64,000 bases of DNA from a bacterium 336/3 (GTDB lineage Bacteria > Bacteroidota > Bacteroidia > Cytophagales > Thermonemataceae), in the NCBI GenBank assembly GCA_001281695.1, contig LJIE01000001.1, forward strand, positions 6,107 to 70,106, written 5' to 3'. Under the pieces are notes generated by a model. That model was not told where the DNA came from and did no database searches. It worked only from the letters and a program-made list of their open reading frames with translations. Shown here piece by piece: positions 7,655 through 17,024 of this stretch. Made by a program: the position numbers and the translations under genes. Each line of letters begins with the position of its first letter. The first letter of the stretch is position 1.

Positions 7655-8107
7655 ATGACTTTTTCTAATATTAAGTTAAAGCCAGAAGAAAGCATTGATT
7701 ACCATATTAAGTTGACTTGGCATGCTATTTCCAGAATGTATAATGCTGAAGGTAATAAACATGGCATTTCTGCATCCATTGGATTTATTCTCCTAAATAT
7801 AGATAATGAAGAGGGCACTCCTGCCACCAAAATTGCTCCACAATTTGGTTTAGAAGCTCGCAGTATTACAAGAACGCTCAAGAATATGGAAGATGATGGG
7901 CTAATTTATCGCAAGCAAGGTGAAATAGATAAACGTTTTGTACGAATATTTCTTACAGAGAAAGGTAAAGATAAAAAAGAGATTGCTCGTAGAGTTGTAA
8001 AGAAATTCAATGTTTTGATGTACGAAAATATTGAAGTAGAAAAACTTGATGTCTTCTTTGAAGTAATCAAGAAAGTGAACTTATTGATAGACGAAAAAAA
8101 CAAATAA
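7655..8107 (+). CDS. MarR-family transcriptional regulator
   Basis: A 150-residue winged-helix regulator. The DNA-binding core is TKIAPQFGLEARSITRTLKN (recognition helix), followed by the wing GLIYRKQGEIDKRFVRIFLT with the conserved D-x-R motif, flanked by dimerisation helices. The N-terminal stretch ESIDYHIKLTWHAISRMYNA resembles, from memory, Bacteroidota MarR proteins found beside fatty-acid beta-oxidation genes; those genes are absent here, so the target is unknown. The start at 7655 is chosen because it follows the promoter; the longer frame from 7541 would run through the MerC stop and the operator. Confidence 0.85.
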   Translation: MTFSNIKLKPEESIDYHIKLTWHAISRMYNAEGNKHGISASIGFILLNIDNEEGTPATKIAPQFGLEARSITRTLKNMEDDGLIYRKQGEIDKRFVRIFLTEKGKDKKEIARRVVKKFNVLMYENIEVEKLDVFFEVIKKVNLLIDEKNK

Positions 8108-8173
8108 TAAAACTATTCTTGTTAGGTTCATAAAATACAATCATATTTGTAATTCAATATTTTTTTTTCAGAT

Positions 8174-8479
8174 ATGATTGTATATAATGTAACTGTCAAT
8201 ATAGACCCTTCTATACACAAAGAGTGGCTCAATTGGATGCTTACCAAACATATTCCAGAAGTAATGGCTACTGGTTGTTTCTTAGAAAATAAAGTTTTAA
8301 GACTTATAAAAGAAACTGAAAATGAAGGCTATACGTATGCATTCCAGTATTTGTGTGAATCTCAAGCTAAATTGGAGGAATATCAAAAAAATTACGCTCC
8401 ACAATTACAAAAAGACCATAGCACACGCTATAAAGACAAATTTGTGGCGTTTAGAACTGTCTTGGAAGTGATACAATAA
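8174..8479 (+). CDS. DUF4286 family protein
   Basis: A 101-residue soluble protein beginning MIVYNVTVNID and containing the WLNWMLTKHIPEVMATGCF stretch typical of DUF4286, a small ferredoxin-like-fold family frequent in Bacteroidota and of unknown function. There is no signal peptide. A near-consensus promoter (TTG at 8119-8121, 20 bases, CATATTTG) precedes it. The GT2 gene follows 16 bases later, so the two may be co-transcribed, but no functional link can be read from the sequence. Confidence 0.82.
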   Translation: MIVYNVTVNIDPSIHKEWLNWMLTKHIPEVMATGCFLENKVLRLIKETENEGYTYAFQYLCESQAKLEEYQKNYAPQLQKDHSTRYKDKFVAFRTVLEVIQ

Positions 8480-8495
8480 ATAATTATTAAAATTT

Positions 8496-9632
8496 ATGGT
8501 TTTAGATATTACGCTATATCTTATAGCGTTTGTGGTTGTTATTCAGTTTTTTTATCATCTGTTTTTTCATATTCGTTTTTTATTTTATAAATCTAAAACT
8601 TCATTAGACTACGATTTTCAAAAACCTGTATCTATTATTATTGCTGCTAGAAATGAACTTGAGAATCTCAGGATATTATTGCCGCTTCTGCAAAAACAAA
8701 ATTATCCAAAGTTTGAAATTATTATCGTAGATGATCGTTCTAATGATGGTAGTTTCGATTTTTTGTATGATGAACGTAATAAAGATTCTCGAATCAAAAT
8801 TGTACGTATAGACCATACTCCTGAGCATATCAGCAATAAAAAATATGCTATCACATTGGGGGTAAAAGCTGCACAATACGACTATTTGCTCTTTACTGAT
8901 GCAGATTGCTACCCTGAGTCATCCAATTGGATAGCTTGGATGACAACTGAGTTTGTAGATTCAAAAGATTTTGTATTAGGAGTTTCACCATATCTGAAAC
9001 AAAAAGGTGTTCTCAACTGGATAATTCAGCACGAAACTTTTATTACTGCCATCCAATATCTTTCATATGCTTTTGCAAAAACACCTTATATGGGTGTAGG
9101 AAGAAATTTAGCTTATAAAAAAAATATTTTTATTGATAATAAAGGTTTCAATGATCACTTAAATATAGTAGGTGGTGATGATGATTTGTTTGTAAATCAA
9201 TATAGTAATGCTAAAAATACTGCTATCTGTATTCAAAAAGAAGCTCATATATTTTCTTATCCTAAAACAACATGGAAAAGTTGGCTTGGTCAGAAAAATA
9301 GGCATTTGAGTGTTGGGAAGTTTTATAAAAAGAAACATCTTACATTATTAGGTTTACAAAACCTAACCCATGTATTATTTTGGATTTTAGTTCCCATTAC
9401 AATTTTAGTTTCATTTTTGTATATTTCAGAATTTCAGTTAAAACACTATATATTGATTAGTTTTGCAGGGCTTCGTATTTTTTCTTGGTCTTGTTTACAT
9501 TTTTTTGCTAGTAAAAAAATAAAATTCCAATCTTCTTGGTTATCTTGGTGGCTGTTTGATTGTGTATATGTTTTTTTTATTATAATTTTAGGCATAAAAG
9601 CATTCTTCAGCAAACCTGAACGATGGACATAG
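8496..9632 (+). CDS. Membrane-bound family 2 glycosyltransferase
   Basis: A 378-residue protein with an N-terminal membrane helix (residues 4-28), a GT-A catalytic domain and two or three C-terminal membrane helices (about residues 290-370). Visible GT2 motifs are SIIIAARNE, IIIVDDRSNDGS, the metal-binding LLFTDADC and the acceptor-site GGDDDLF. The layout matches processive or lipid-linked glycosyltransferases acting at the inner membrane on envelope glycans. The acceptor and sugar cannot be told. Its last 10 bases overlap the sigma factor gene, indicating translational coupling. Confidence 0.86.
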   Translation: MVLDITLYLIAFVVVIQFFYHLFFHIRFLFYKSKTSLDYDFQKPVSIIIAARNELENLRILLPLLQKQNYPKFEIIIVDDRSNDGSFDFLYDERNKDSRIKIVRIDHTPEHISNKKYAITLGVKAAQYDYLLFTDADCYPESSNWIAWMTTEFVDSKDFVLGVSPYLKQKGVLNWIIQHETFITAIQYLSYAFAKTPYMGVGRNLAYKKNIFIDNKGFNDHLNIVGGDDDLFVNQYSNAKNTAICIQKEAHIFSYPKTTWKSWLGQKNRHLSVGKFYKKKHLTLLGLQNLTHVLFWILVPITILVSFLYISEFQLKHYILISFAGLRIFSWSCLHFFASKKIKFQSSWLSWWLFDCVYVFFIIILGIKAFFSKPERWT

Positions 9633-10231
9633 GAAATAACAAAGAATTTTCGCAAAAAGCTCGCTACGATTTTAAACTTGTAGAACTCGCCAAAAATGGT
9701 GATCAGAATGCTTTTGCCGAATTGATGAAACGATATAATAGATCTCTTTATCATACCATTCTTAAAATGATAAGAAATGTAGATGATGCAGAGGACTTAA
9801 CTATTGAAGCTTTTGCTAAAGCATTTAAGAACTTAGATAAATTTAAAGAAGATTTTACTTTTAGTACTTGGCTCTTTAGAATTGCTACCAATAATTGTAT
9901 TGATTTTATTCGAAAGAAAAAAATGAATACACTCAGCATAAGCAATATGTTTACAGGTGAGGGTGGTGAAGAAGTTGGATTAGACATTGCTGATGAATCG
10001 AATCCACAAGAAGAGGCTATTCGATCTCAAAAGATTGCCTTGATGCAAAATTTAGTAAGCAAATTACCAACTAAATACAGAAAGTTAGTAACAATGCGTT
10101 ATTTTGAAGAGATGGCTTATCAGGAAATTGCACAAGAACTAGAATTGCCTATAGGAACTGTAAAAGCACAACTACACAGAGCAAGAGAATTGTTATATGA
10201 TATGATTAAAAATCAAAAAGATCATATCTAA
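9623..10231 (+). CDS. ECF-type RNA polymerase sigma factor
   Basis: A 202-residue sigma-70 family protein with region 2 (QNAFAELMKRYNRSLYHTI, then DAEDLTIEAFAKAFKNLD and TWLFRIATNNCIDFIRKKK) and region 4 (LPTKYRKLVTMRYFEEMAY with helix-turn-helix QEIAQELELPIGTVKAQLHR). It directs polymerase to its own promoter class. No anti-sigma or FecR-like gene follows, so control is probably not by an adjacent anti-sigma factor. It overlaps the GT2 gene by 10 bases, an arrangement that suggests co-expression with envelope glycan synthesis. Confidence 0.9.
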   Translation: MDIGNNKEFSQKARYDFKLVELAKNGDQNAFAELMKRYNRSLYHTILKMIRNVDDAEDLTIEAFAKAFKNLDKFKEDFTFSTWLFRIATNNCIDFIRKKKMNTLSISNMFTGEGGEEVGLDIADESNPQEEAIRSQKIALMQNLVSKLPTKYRKLVTMRYFEEMAYQEIAQELELPIGTVKAQLHRARELLYDMIKNQKDHI

Positions 10232-10288
10232 AATATACATTAAACATTAAACAACTAAATTAGAACAACGATTTATTGATAGTGAGCT

Positions 10289-11326
10289 ATGAGTTCTAAT
10301 AAAAAACATTTTGTAGAAGATAAACCAATTATTGGTATTACACTTGGGGATTACAATGGTATTGGTCCTGAAGTTATTTTAAAATCTCTTGCTGATAATA
10401 GGCTATTGGCATTTTGTACCCCTGTTATTTATGGTTCTTTAAAAATATTGAATAAATACAGACGGTTGTTAGGTATGGAAGATAGCTACTTTCAAGTTAT
10501 TAAAGATGTAGAACAAGTCAGCTATAAAAAAATAAATCTTATCAATTGTATTGAAGATGCAGAAATAGCACCAGGGCAAGTTACTCCAGAAGCTGGAAAA
10601 GCTGCATTTGTATGCTTAGAAAGTTGTACCAAAGATTTATTAAGAGGAGCATTACATGCTGTAGTTACCGCCCCTATCAATAAATACAATATTCAAAATG
10701 AATTCTTCAACTTTGTAGGTCATACTGAGTACTTTACAGAAAATTTTAATGCTCCTAATACATTGATGTGTATGGTAAGCGGAAAATTGCGTGTAGCTTT
10801 ACTTACTGGGCATTTGGCTCTCAAAGATGTAAGTGAGTCCATTACCAAAGAAAAATTACAAAATAAAATTTCTGTTTTGCAACAATCTCTTCAGAAAGAT
10901 TTTGGTATACAAAAACCTAAAATTGCTGTATTAGGGCTCAATCCACATGCTGGTGAAGAGGGTTTGTTGGGTAACGAAGAAAAAGAAATTATTGAACCTG
11001 TTATAAAAGAGTTTAAAAAACAAGGACATTTGGTTTATGGTCCTTTTCCTGCTGATGGTTTTTTTGGTAGTAAGAAGTATTCTTCTTATGATGCCACTTT
11101 AGCAATGTACCACGATCAAGGTCTTACAGCATTCAAAACATTAGCATTTGAAGATGGTGTGAATTTTACAGCTGGACTACCTGTTGTTCGTACTTCACCA
11201 GATCATGGAACAGCTTACAATATTGCAGGAAAAAATTTAGCAGATGCCAGTTCTATGTTACAAGCAATTTATTTAGCTTGTGACGTAATTAAATATAGAC
11301 AAACAAACTTATTAGCTTTACCATAA
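10289..11326 (+). CDS. pdxA: 4-hydroxythreonine-4-phosphate dehydrogenase PdxA
   Basis: NAD-dependent dehydrogenase of the DXP-dependent vitamin B6 pathway; it oxidises 4-phosphohydroxy-threonine, and the product is condensed by PdxJ. The 345-residue sequence starts with the family motif IIGITLGDYNGIGPEVILK, has the metal-binding histidines in FVGHTEYF, MYHDQGL and SPDHGTAYNIAGK, and is full length. pdxJ is not in this window. The gene sits between the ECF sigma factor (57 bases upstream) and a separate promoter for the DUF177 cluster. Confidence 0.94.
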   Translation: MSSNKKHFVEDKPIIGITLGDYNGIGPEVILKSLADNRLLAFCTPVIYGSLKILNKYRRLLGMEDSYFQVIKDVEQVSYKKINLINCIEDAEIAPGQVTPEAGKAAFVCLESCTKDLLRGALHAVVTAPINKYNIQNEFFNFVGHTEYFTENFNAPNTLMCMVSGKLRVALLTGHLALKDVSESITKEKLQNKISVLQQSLQKDFGIQKPKIAVLGLNPHAGEEGLLGNEEKEIIEPVIKEFKKQGHLVYGPFPADGFFGSKKYSSYDATLAMYHDQGLTAFKTLAFEDGVNFTAGLPVVRTSPDHGTAYNIAGKNLADASSMLQAIYLACDVIKYRQTNLLALP

Positions 11327-11342
11327 TATTTTTTATAAGTTC

Positions 11343-11374
11343 TTTTGAGAATTCAAAATATATTACTAATTTTG
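11343..11374 (+). promoter_or_regulatory. Promoter of the DUF177-rpmF-plsX-fabH cluster
   Basis: A -33 TTTTG (11343-11347), a 19-base spacer and a -7 TAATTTTG (11367-11374) fit the Bacteroidota promoter form. Transcription would start near 11380, about 18 bases before the TTG start of the DUF177 gene. Confidence 0.68.
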
Positions 11375-11397
11375 CGTCCTTAATCTATTGAGTTGCT

Positions 11398-11931
11398 TTG
11401 GAAAGGTTAAATGAATATAAAGTAGGCATTGCAAAACTTCAAAATAAAGATTATTATTTTGAGTGGCAAGTGGGCAGAGAGTTCTTTATCTCTTTTGAAG
11501 AAACATTTGTAGAGAATGGTAGTTGCAAGGTAAAAATGACCTTAAGAAAGTCAGAAGCATTATTACATCTTATTTTTGATATTGAAGGTGTATTAGAGCT
11601 GACTTGCGATAGAAGTTTAGAAAAATTTGATTATCCATTTCATACTGAAGGCGTTCAAATTTTAAGATTCTCAGATCATTCGGAACAAATAACAGACGAA
11701 ATGGAGTTAATTCCAAGAGGAATAGCTGAAATAAATGTATCTCAATATATTTATGAACTAATTAGCTTAGCTGTTCCTATGAAAAAGCTTCATCCTCGTT
11801 TTCAAGAAGAAAAAAATAGCAATGAAGAACTGACTCTAGTTTATACAAGTAATAAGAAAACCAAAGATCAGAATTCAGAAGAAACGACAGACCCTCGTTG
11901 GGAAGAACTTAAGAAAATTTTTAACAAATAA
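11398..11931 (+). CDS. DUF177 (YceD-like) protein
   Basis: A 177-residue protein of the YceD/DUF177 family, known from many bacteria to lie directly upstream of rpmF and linked to 23S rRNA accumulation. It has the family pattern of an N-terminal beta-rich half, a central LELTCDRSLEKFDYPF segment with one cysteine, and an acidic C-terminus ending DPRWEELKKIF, which is the family's typical tail. The start is a TTG: an in-frame TGA at 11389 rules out anything upstream, and no in-frame ATG is close. The downstream rpmF gene is 30 bases away. Confidence 0.86.
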   Translation: MERLNEYKVGIAKLQNKDYYFEWQVGREFFISFEETFVENGSCKVKMTLRKSEALLHLIFDIEGVLELTCDRSLEKFDYPFHTEGVQILRFSDHSEQITDEMELIPRGIAEINVSQYIYELISLAVPMKKLHPRFQEEKNSNEELTLVYTSNKKTKDQNSEETTDPRWEELKKIFNK

Positions 11932-11961
11932 TACTCTAATTACAATTAAATATTTACAACC

Positions 11962-12156
11962 ATGGCACATCCTAAAAGGAAAATATCGAAGACTCGTAGG
12001 GATAAAAGAAGAACACATTACAAGGCTACTCCTAAGCCATTAGGCACTTGCCAAACTACTAACGAAGTTCATGTTTTACACAGAGCTTATGTAGTAGAAG
12101 GTAACTTGTACTATAATGGTAAATTAATGATTGAAGGTTACGAGAAAGTAAGCTAA
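11962..12156 (+). CDS. rpmF: 50S ribosomal protein L32
   Basis: A 64-residue basic protein starting MAHPKRKISKTRRDKRRTH, the invariant L32 N-terminus. It contains only one cysteine (C30) where the zinc-binding form has two CxxC pairs, so this is the zinc-independent form. It forms part of the large ribosomal subunit. The order DUF177-rpmF-plsX-fabH is a classic bacterial cluster coupling ribosome and membrane lipid synthesis. Confidence 0.97.
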   Translation: MAHPKRKISKTRRDKRRTHYKATPKPLGTCQTTNEVHVLHRAYVVEGNLYYNGKLMIEGYEKVS

Positions 12157-12184
12157 TTCATTCGAAAACAAAATTATCAACCTT

Positions 12185-13138
12185 ATGAAAATAGCTCTGG
12201 ACGCTATGGGTGGGGATTTTGCCCCAAAAGCTACCGTAGAAGGGGCAGTAATAGCTGCCAAAGAATTTTCATCAGATGTTCAAATTTTGCTGATAGGACA
12301 AGAGCCCGTTTTAGCTCCTCTTATCAGTTCTTATGGGAGTATTCCTAATATTCATATCATTCATGCAGATGAAGTGATAGAAATGGGAGAACACCCTACC
12401 AAAGCCTTACAACAAAAGCAGCGTTCAAGCATTGCTATTGGTTATCACTTGCTGAAAGAGGGAAAAGTTCAAGCTTTTTGCGGAGCAGGTAATACAGGAG
12501 CAATGCTTGTTGGTGCTTTATTTAGTGTAAAAACAATAGAAGGTATTTTAAGATCTCCTATTGTTAGTCATATTCCACAATTGGATGGCTCCACCAGTAT
12601 TTTATTAGATGTTGGAGCTAATACAGATTGCAAGCCAGAAGTACTTCATCAGTTTGCTTCTTTAGGAAAAGTTTATGCAGAAAATGTCTTAGGCATTAAA
12701 AATCCAAGAATATCTCTCATGAATGTTGGTGAAGAAGAAGGAAAAGGAAACCTCCAAGCTCAAGCAACTTATACTTTACTTAAAAATGACCCTCTTCTTA
12801 ATTTTGTAGGAAATGTAGAAGGCAGAGATGTATTTTTTAGCAAATCGGATGTGATGGTTTGTGATGGATTTGTAGGCAATGTAATTCTCAAAATGGCTGA
12901 ATCTATCTATGATGTAGTAAAACATCAGAAAATACAAGATAATTTCCTAAATCAGCTTAATTATGAAGCCATTGGAGGAAGCCCCATCTTAGGTTTAAAT
13001 GGTAATATTGTAATTGGTCATGGCATTTCTTCTGCATTGGCTATCAAAAATATGATTGAAATAGCTAAAAAAATGGCAGAAAGCAATCTACACGAAAAAA
13101 TTAAACAATCTCTCCCACCAGTAACATCCCAAGGCTAA
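12185..13138 (+). CDS. plsX: Phosphate acyltransferase PlsX
   Basis: Makes acyl-phosphate from acyl-ACP, the acyl donor for PlsY in phospholipid synthesis; it is a peripheral membrane enzyme. The 317-residue protein opens with MKIALDAMGGDFAPKATVEG and has the further PlsX motifs ALQQKQRSSIAIG, GAGNTGAML and CDGFVGNVILK. Full length. Its stop is one base before the fabH ATG, so the two are probably translated together. Confidence 0.97.
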   Translation: MKIALDAMGGDFAPKATVEGAVIAAKEFSSDVQILLIGQEPVLAPLISSYGSIPNIHIIHADEVIEMGEHPTKALQQKQRSSIAIGYHLLKEGKVQAFCGAGNTGAMLVGALFSVKTIEGILRSPIVSHIPQLDGSTSILLDVGANTDCKPEVLHQFASLGKVYAENVLGIKNPRISLMNVGEEEGKGNLQAQATYTLLKNDPLLNFVGNVEGRDVFFSKSDVMVCDGFVGNVILKMAESIYDVVKHQKIQDNFLNQLNYEAIGGSPILGLNGNIVIGHGISSALAIKNMIEIAKKMAESNLHEKIKQSLPPVTSQG

Positions 13139-13139
13139 T

Positions 13140-14138
13140 ATGAGCAAATTGAGAGCTGCCATCACTGCTTTATCTACTTACAGTCCTGATTACGTCCTAT
13201 CTAATGCAGAATTGGAAAAAATGGTAGATACCAACGACCAATGGATTTTAGAGCGTACAGGTATTAAAGAAAGACGAATTCTTAAGGGTGAAGGTTTGGG
13301 AACTTCTTACATGGGAGCTAAAGCTGTTCAGAGTCTTTTAGAGAAATCGAATACTCGTCCAGAAGAAATAGATTTATTAATTTGTGCAACAGCAACACCA
13401 GATTTTGTATTTCCATCAACAGCAAGCCTTATAGCTAATGAAGCAGGTATCAAAAATGCCTTTCATTATGATGTAATGGCTGCTTGCTCTGGCTTTATTT
13501 ATGCTTTGCATACAGCATCTCAGTTTATAGAAACTGGTAAATATAAAAAAATTATTGTGGTAGGAGCAGATAAAATGTCCTCTATCATAGATTACACAGA
13601 TAGGGCTACTTGTATTATTTTTGGAGATGGAGCTGGGGCCGTTTTACTTGAGCCAACAACAGAAGATTTAGGAATTGTGGACGCATGGATGCGTTCTGAT
13701 GGAGCTGGATGGGTACATTTACACCAAAAGGCAGGAGGAAGCAGAAGACCACCTACTATTGAAACTGTACAGAATAGAGAGCATTATGTATATCAAGAAG
13801 GTGCTGTAGTATTCAAGCATGCTGTTCAAGGTATGGCTGAGGCATGTACACACATCATGAATAATAACGATTTAAAAGCTGAAGATATTCACTGGTTAGT
13901 TCCACATCAAGCAAATAAGAGAATTATAGATTCAACAGCTAGCAAAATGGGACTACCTGATGAAAAAGTAATGTTAAACATTGAAAAATATGGCAATACA
14001 ACAAATGCTACAATTCCTTTGTGTTTAAAAGACTACGAAACCCAGCTAAAAAAAGGAGATAACTTAATTTTGGCTGCATTTGGGGGAGGATTTACTTGGG
14101 GAGCTATTTATCTTAAATGGGCTTATAATCCAAAATAA
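13140..14138 (+). CDS. fabH: 3-oxoacyl-ACP synthase III (FabH)
   Basis: Starts fatty-acid synthesis by condensing acetyl-CoA or branched acyl-CoA with malonyl-ACP. The 332-residue thiolase-fold protein has the complete catalytic triad: C116 in MAACSGF, H256 in PHQANKR and N286 in KYGNTTNA. The FGDGAGAVLL motif is also present. It is the last gene of the cluster, followed by a strong bidirectional terminator. accB and accC, which follow fabH in many Bacteroidota, are not present here. Confidence 0.97.
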   Translation: MSKLRAAITALSTYSPDYVLSNAELEKMVDTNDQWILERTGIKERRILKGEGLGTSYMGAKAVQSLLEKSNTRPEEIDLLICATATPDFVFPSTASLIANEAGIKNAFHYDVMAACSGFIYALHTASQFIETGKYKKIIVVGADKMSSIIDYTDRATCIIFGDGAGAVLLEPTTEDLGIVDAWMRSDGAGWVHLHQKAGGSRRPPTIETVQNREHYVYQEGAVVFKHAVQGMAEACTHIMNNNDLKAEDIHWLVPHQANKRIIDSTASKMGLPDEKVMLNIEKYGNTTNATIPLCLKDYETQLKKGDNLILAAFGGGFTWGAIYLKWAYNPK

Positions 14139-14186
14139 CCATTTAAAATTTATTAGATTAAAAATTGACAACTACATTTTATAATA

Positions 14187-14220
14187 AAAAAACCTCAAGA
14201 ATAATTTCTTGAGGTTTTTT
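14187..14220. terminator. Bidirectional terminator between fabH and the VCBS gene
   Basis: A perfect 14-base stem, AAAAAACCTCAAGA and TCTTGAGGTTTTTT, with a 6-base loop, and A and T runs on both sides. It serves the converging fabH and VCBS genes. Confidence 0.9.
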
Positions 14221-14240
14221 TAATTTTTACAAAAACTTTA

Positions 14241-16889
14241 TTAGTCTTTAATTACTTTGATACTTCCTATTTTGCCATCATTATTTACACGAAGAACATA
14301 CAATCCTTTAGGCATACTTTCTAAATTAATAGCTTGTATATCAGAAGGGTTCTCATAAGAGTAGGTCTTCAATAAAGCTCCAACAGCATTATAAAGTTTC
14401 AATTCAATCTTGCCATTTAAGATTTTATCAAATGCGATATTGAATGAGCCTTCTGTAGGATTAGGATATACTTTTATGTATTTATCTAATTCATCATCTA
14501 ACGCTGTTACATCTACACCTATACCAAAACGAGCATAGGAAGCAGCAGAATAACATTGTCCAACAGGATCAAAAGCTGCCCAAGTAAATGCATCTATTCC
14601 AGTGTAATCTTTATTTGGAACATATACAAGTTCTCCTAAATCTGAATAATTTATTTCTTCACCTGAATTTACAGTATTACCTGCAGCTTTGAGTACACCA
14701 AATTGAGGAGATGTTACAATTTTGATTTTAGGGAAATCTTTGTATTTGGTATCAGGCTCATCATTATATACATCTTTAAATTCTTGAGATAAGAATGTAT
14801 AATTTTCATTTACAGCTATTTTATGACGAATTTCATCAATTTTAGCACAGAAATTATTACCTGCTCTTTCAAAGAATCTTACTCTTGCAGCACCTGCAAA
14901 TTCTCCTACAAACATATCTAAATCTTCATCTCCATCTAAGTCCCCAAATTTTGGAGTACCAAAACGAGCAACTGTCATGCTAAAAGGAGAATCTGTGTCT
15001 GAAACTCTCTTATAAACACCTCCATCATTTAAGAAGTAATGAATTTTAGTATTAACAAAATCAGGTGTTACTGTAGTAGTTGGGTTTTCTAAATTATTAA
15101 ACACTCCAAACACAAGATCTAAATCTCCATCTCCATCCATATCTACCAAATTAGGAGATACATATCTGTTACCCGTAGTAATACCTGTAAATATGCTGGC
15201 AAATGGATCTGCTGCTCCTGTAGCTAAAGAAAAGGATGTTCCACCATTTATAAACAATTTGAAGCCTGTGGCATCTCCTGCTAATAAGTCAAAATCACCA
15301 TCATTATCTAAATCAACAATATCAAGTCCAGCAAAACCCACGATACTGATTCCATTAAATGGATTTGAAGCACCTGTAAGCTCAACGAAAGTGGTACCAT
15401 TATTTTGATAGTACTTAGGTGTATTAGTATAGTAATCTTTAATTACTAAATCTTGGTCACCATCTCCATCCATATCCGCAAAGTCAGCAGCAGGTATGTA
15501 GTTTGCACCTGAAATTGTTGCAAAAGGACTACCAGTTGTTATTTCTTCAAAGGTATTATCTCCGTTACTTGAGAAGTAGCGAATTTCTCCATAGAAGTCT
15601 ATTGTAATAAAATCTTGGTCGCCATCTTTGTCTATATCAGCAATAGCTGTAGATGACAGACGCTCCAATACCAAACTTGGAGGGTCATTTACCAAGAAGT
15701 CTGTTACTGCATTGATATCATTGGTTTTGGTAAAAACTCCACTACCATTATTCTTAGCATAAGGTAAAGTAGCTAAAAATTTATCCCCAATAATTGCATC
15801 TAAATCACCATCCCCATCCATGTCATTGAATGCAGGCGTTGGGCAATATTCATTTCCTCCAGTAAAACTCAGAGTTGGATGTAATACTCCATTAGCAAAA
15901 GTATTGTCACCATTATTTTTATATTCATATATACTGCCAAGCTTTTCGCCTACAAAAGCATCTAAATCACCATCATTATCTACATCAGCGAAGGTAAGTG
16001 AGCCATACCCATATCCAGAGGATATACTTACATTATTAAGAGGGTTTGCTGTACCTGTTCTTTCTATGAAAACGCCAGTATTCTCACCATCGTTTTCATA
16101 GTATTTAACGACAATTGTAGACTTATCAGGGTCACAACCAGAAACAAATAAATCTAAGTCGCCATCATTATCTACGTCTATCATTTCAGGTCTTGTACCA
16201 CCAGCAGCGATATAAGAATAGAATTGTACATTTTTAAAAGGATTTGCATCTCCACTAAAGGCTACGAATTTACCATTTACATTCTTGAATAGTGTAACTA
16301 GGGCATATCCATCTACATATCCAGCTATCATGTCTAAATCACCATCGTTATCTACATCAGCAAATGATGGTGAAAAATAAGGATAACTAGATAGATCTAG
16401 GCCTTTAAAAGGACTTGCATCATTATCATTAGGAATTAATGTATATTTATCTTTTCCTGTTTCATCATCAACATTTTTTTGATAAAACAAGGCTCCTCCA
16501 CTATATAAACCTAAAACAAGGTCTTTATCTCCATCATTATCTAAATCTACAAAAGTTGGATATACAGGTGATGATTGTTGTACATAATCTCCTTCTGGTA
16601 GACCTAACTCTCTTTGAAAATATTTATACTTATTTACAGGTAAATTTTGGGCTACTACACTATTATTGGGTAATGCTGTTAGCATTAATGAAAGAGTTCC
16701 CGCAGATACTGCCAATTTCAACTGTGTTTCGAGGCGTGTAATTTGGCTATACAGTTTGCGGAGACGTTGGACTAAGTCTCTACGCTTTTTATTAGATACA
16801 CCATTCTGTACAGTTTTTTCAAAGCGTGCTTTAAACTTCTTGTATTTAGAGATGGTATTCTTATACTGTTGCGATAAATATTGTTTCAT
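14241..16889 (-). CDS. FG-GAP/VCBS repeat surface protein with T9SS type A sorting signal
   Basis: An 882-residue exported protein. The body has ten calcium-loop repeats of the form D-x-D-x-DGDxD (for example DVDNDGDLD, DMDGDGDLD), the mark of FG-GAP/VCBS beta-propeller domains, roughly residues 115-690. A cadherin- or Ig-like stretch follows, and the last 75 or so residues (VYPNPTEGSFNI to the end, with NLESMPKGLYVLRV) are a T9SS type A C-terminal signal, so it should be secreted and anchored on the surface. The signal peptide hydrophobic core sits unusually far in, at residues 58-80, after a basic, coiled-coil-like N-region. The ATG at 16889 is preferred to a TTG at 16901. Confidence 0.88.
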   Translation of the reverse strand: MKQYLSQQYKNTISKYKKFKARFEKTVQNGVSNKKRRDLVQRLRKLYSQITRLETQLKLAVSAGTLSLMLTALPNNSVVAQNLPVNKYKYFQRELGLPEGDYVQQSSPVYPTFVDLDNDGDKDLVLGLYSGGALFYQKNVDDETGKDKYTLIPNDNDASPFKGLDLSSYPYFSPSFADVDNDGDLDMIAGYVDGYALVTLFKNVNGKFVAFSGDANPFKNVQFYSYIAAGGTRPEMIDVDNDGDLDLFVSGCDPDKSTIVVKYYENDGENTGVFIERTGTANPLNNVSISSGYGYGSLTFADVDNDGDLDAFVGEKLGSIYEYKNNGDNTFANGVLHPTLSFTGGNEYCPTPAFNDMDGDGDLDAIIGDKFLATLPYAKNNGSGVFTKTNDINAVTDFLVNDPPSLVLERLSSTAIADIDKDGDQDFITIDFYGEIRYFSSNGDNTFEEITTGSPFATISGANYIPAADFADMDGDGDQDLVIKDYYTNTPKYYQNNGTTFVELTGASNPFNGISIVGFAGLDIVDLDNDGDFDLLAGDATGFKLFINGGTSFSLATGAADPFASIFTGITTGNRYVSPNLVDMDGDGDLDLVFGVFNNLENPTTTVTPDFVNTKIHYFLNDGGVYKRVSDTDSPFSMTVARFGTPKFGDLDGDEDLDMFVGEFAGAARVRFFERAGNNFCAKIDEIRHKIAVNENYTFLSQEFKDVYNDEPDTKYKDFPKIKIVTSPQFGVLKAAGNTVNSGEEINYSDLGELVYVPNKDYTGIDAFTWAAFDPVGQCYSAASYARFGIGVDVTALDDELDKYIKVYPNPTEGSFNIAFDKILNGKIELKLYNAVGALLKTYSYENPSDIQAINLESMPKGLYVLRVNNDGKIGSIKVIKD

Positions 16890-17024
16890 GTTTTTTCGCA
16901 ATTATGGTTTATGATGAAAGTTTTTGTATCAAAGTCCTCACAAGTTATTTTTTTTTACTTGTTTTGCAAAACATTTTTTTCTTTTTTTTAACATCTACCA
17001 AATATTTACATAACTTTTTAATCT

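Noticed and set aside
15193-16101. Plus-strand frames antisense to the VCBS gene
   Set aside because: They are shadows of the repetitive D/N-rich frame and have no known similarity.
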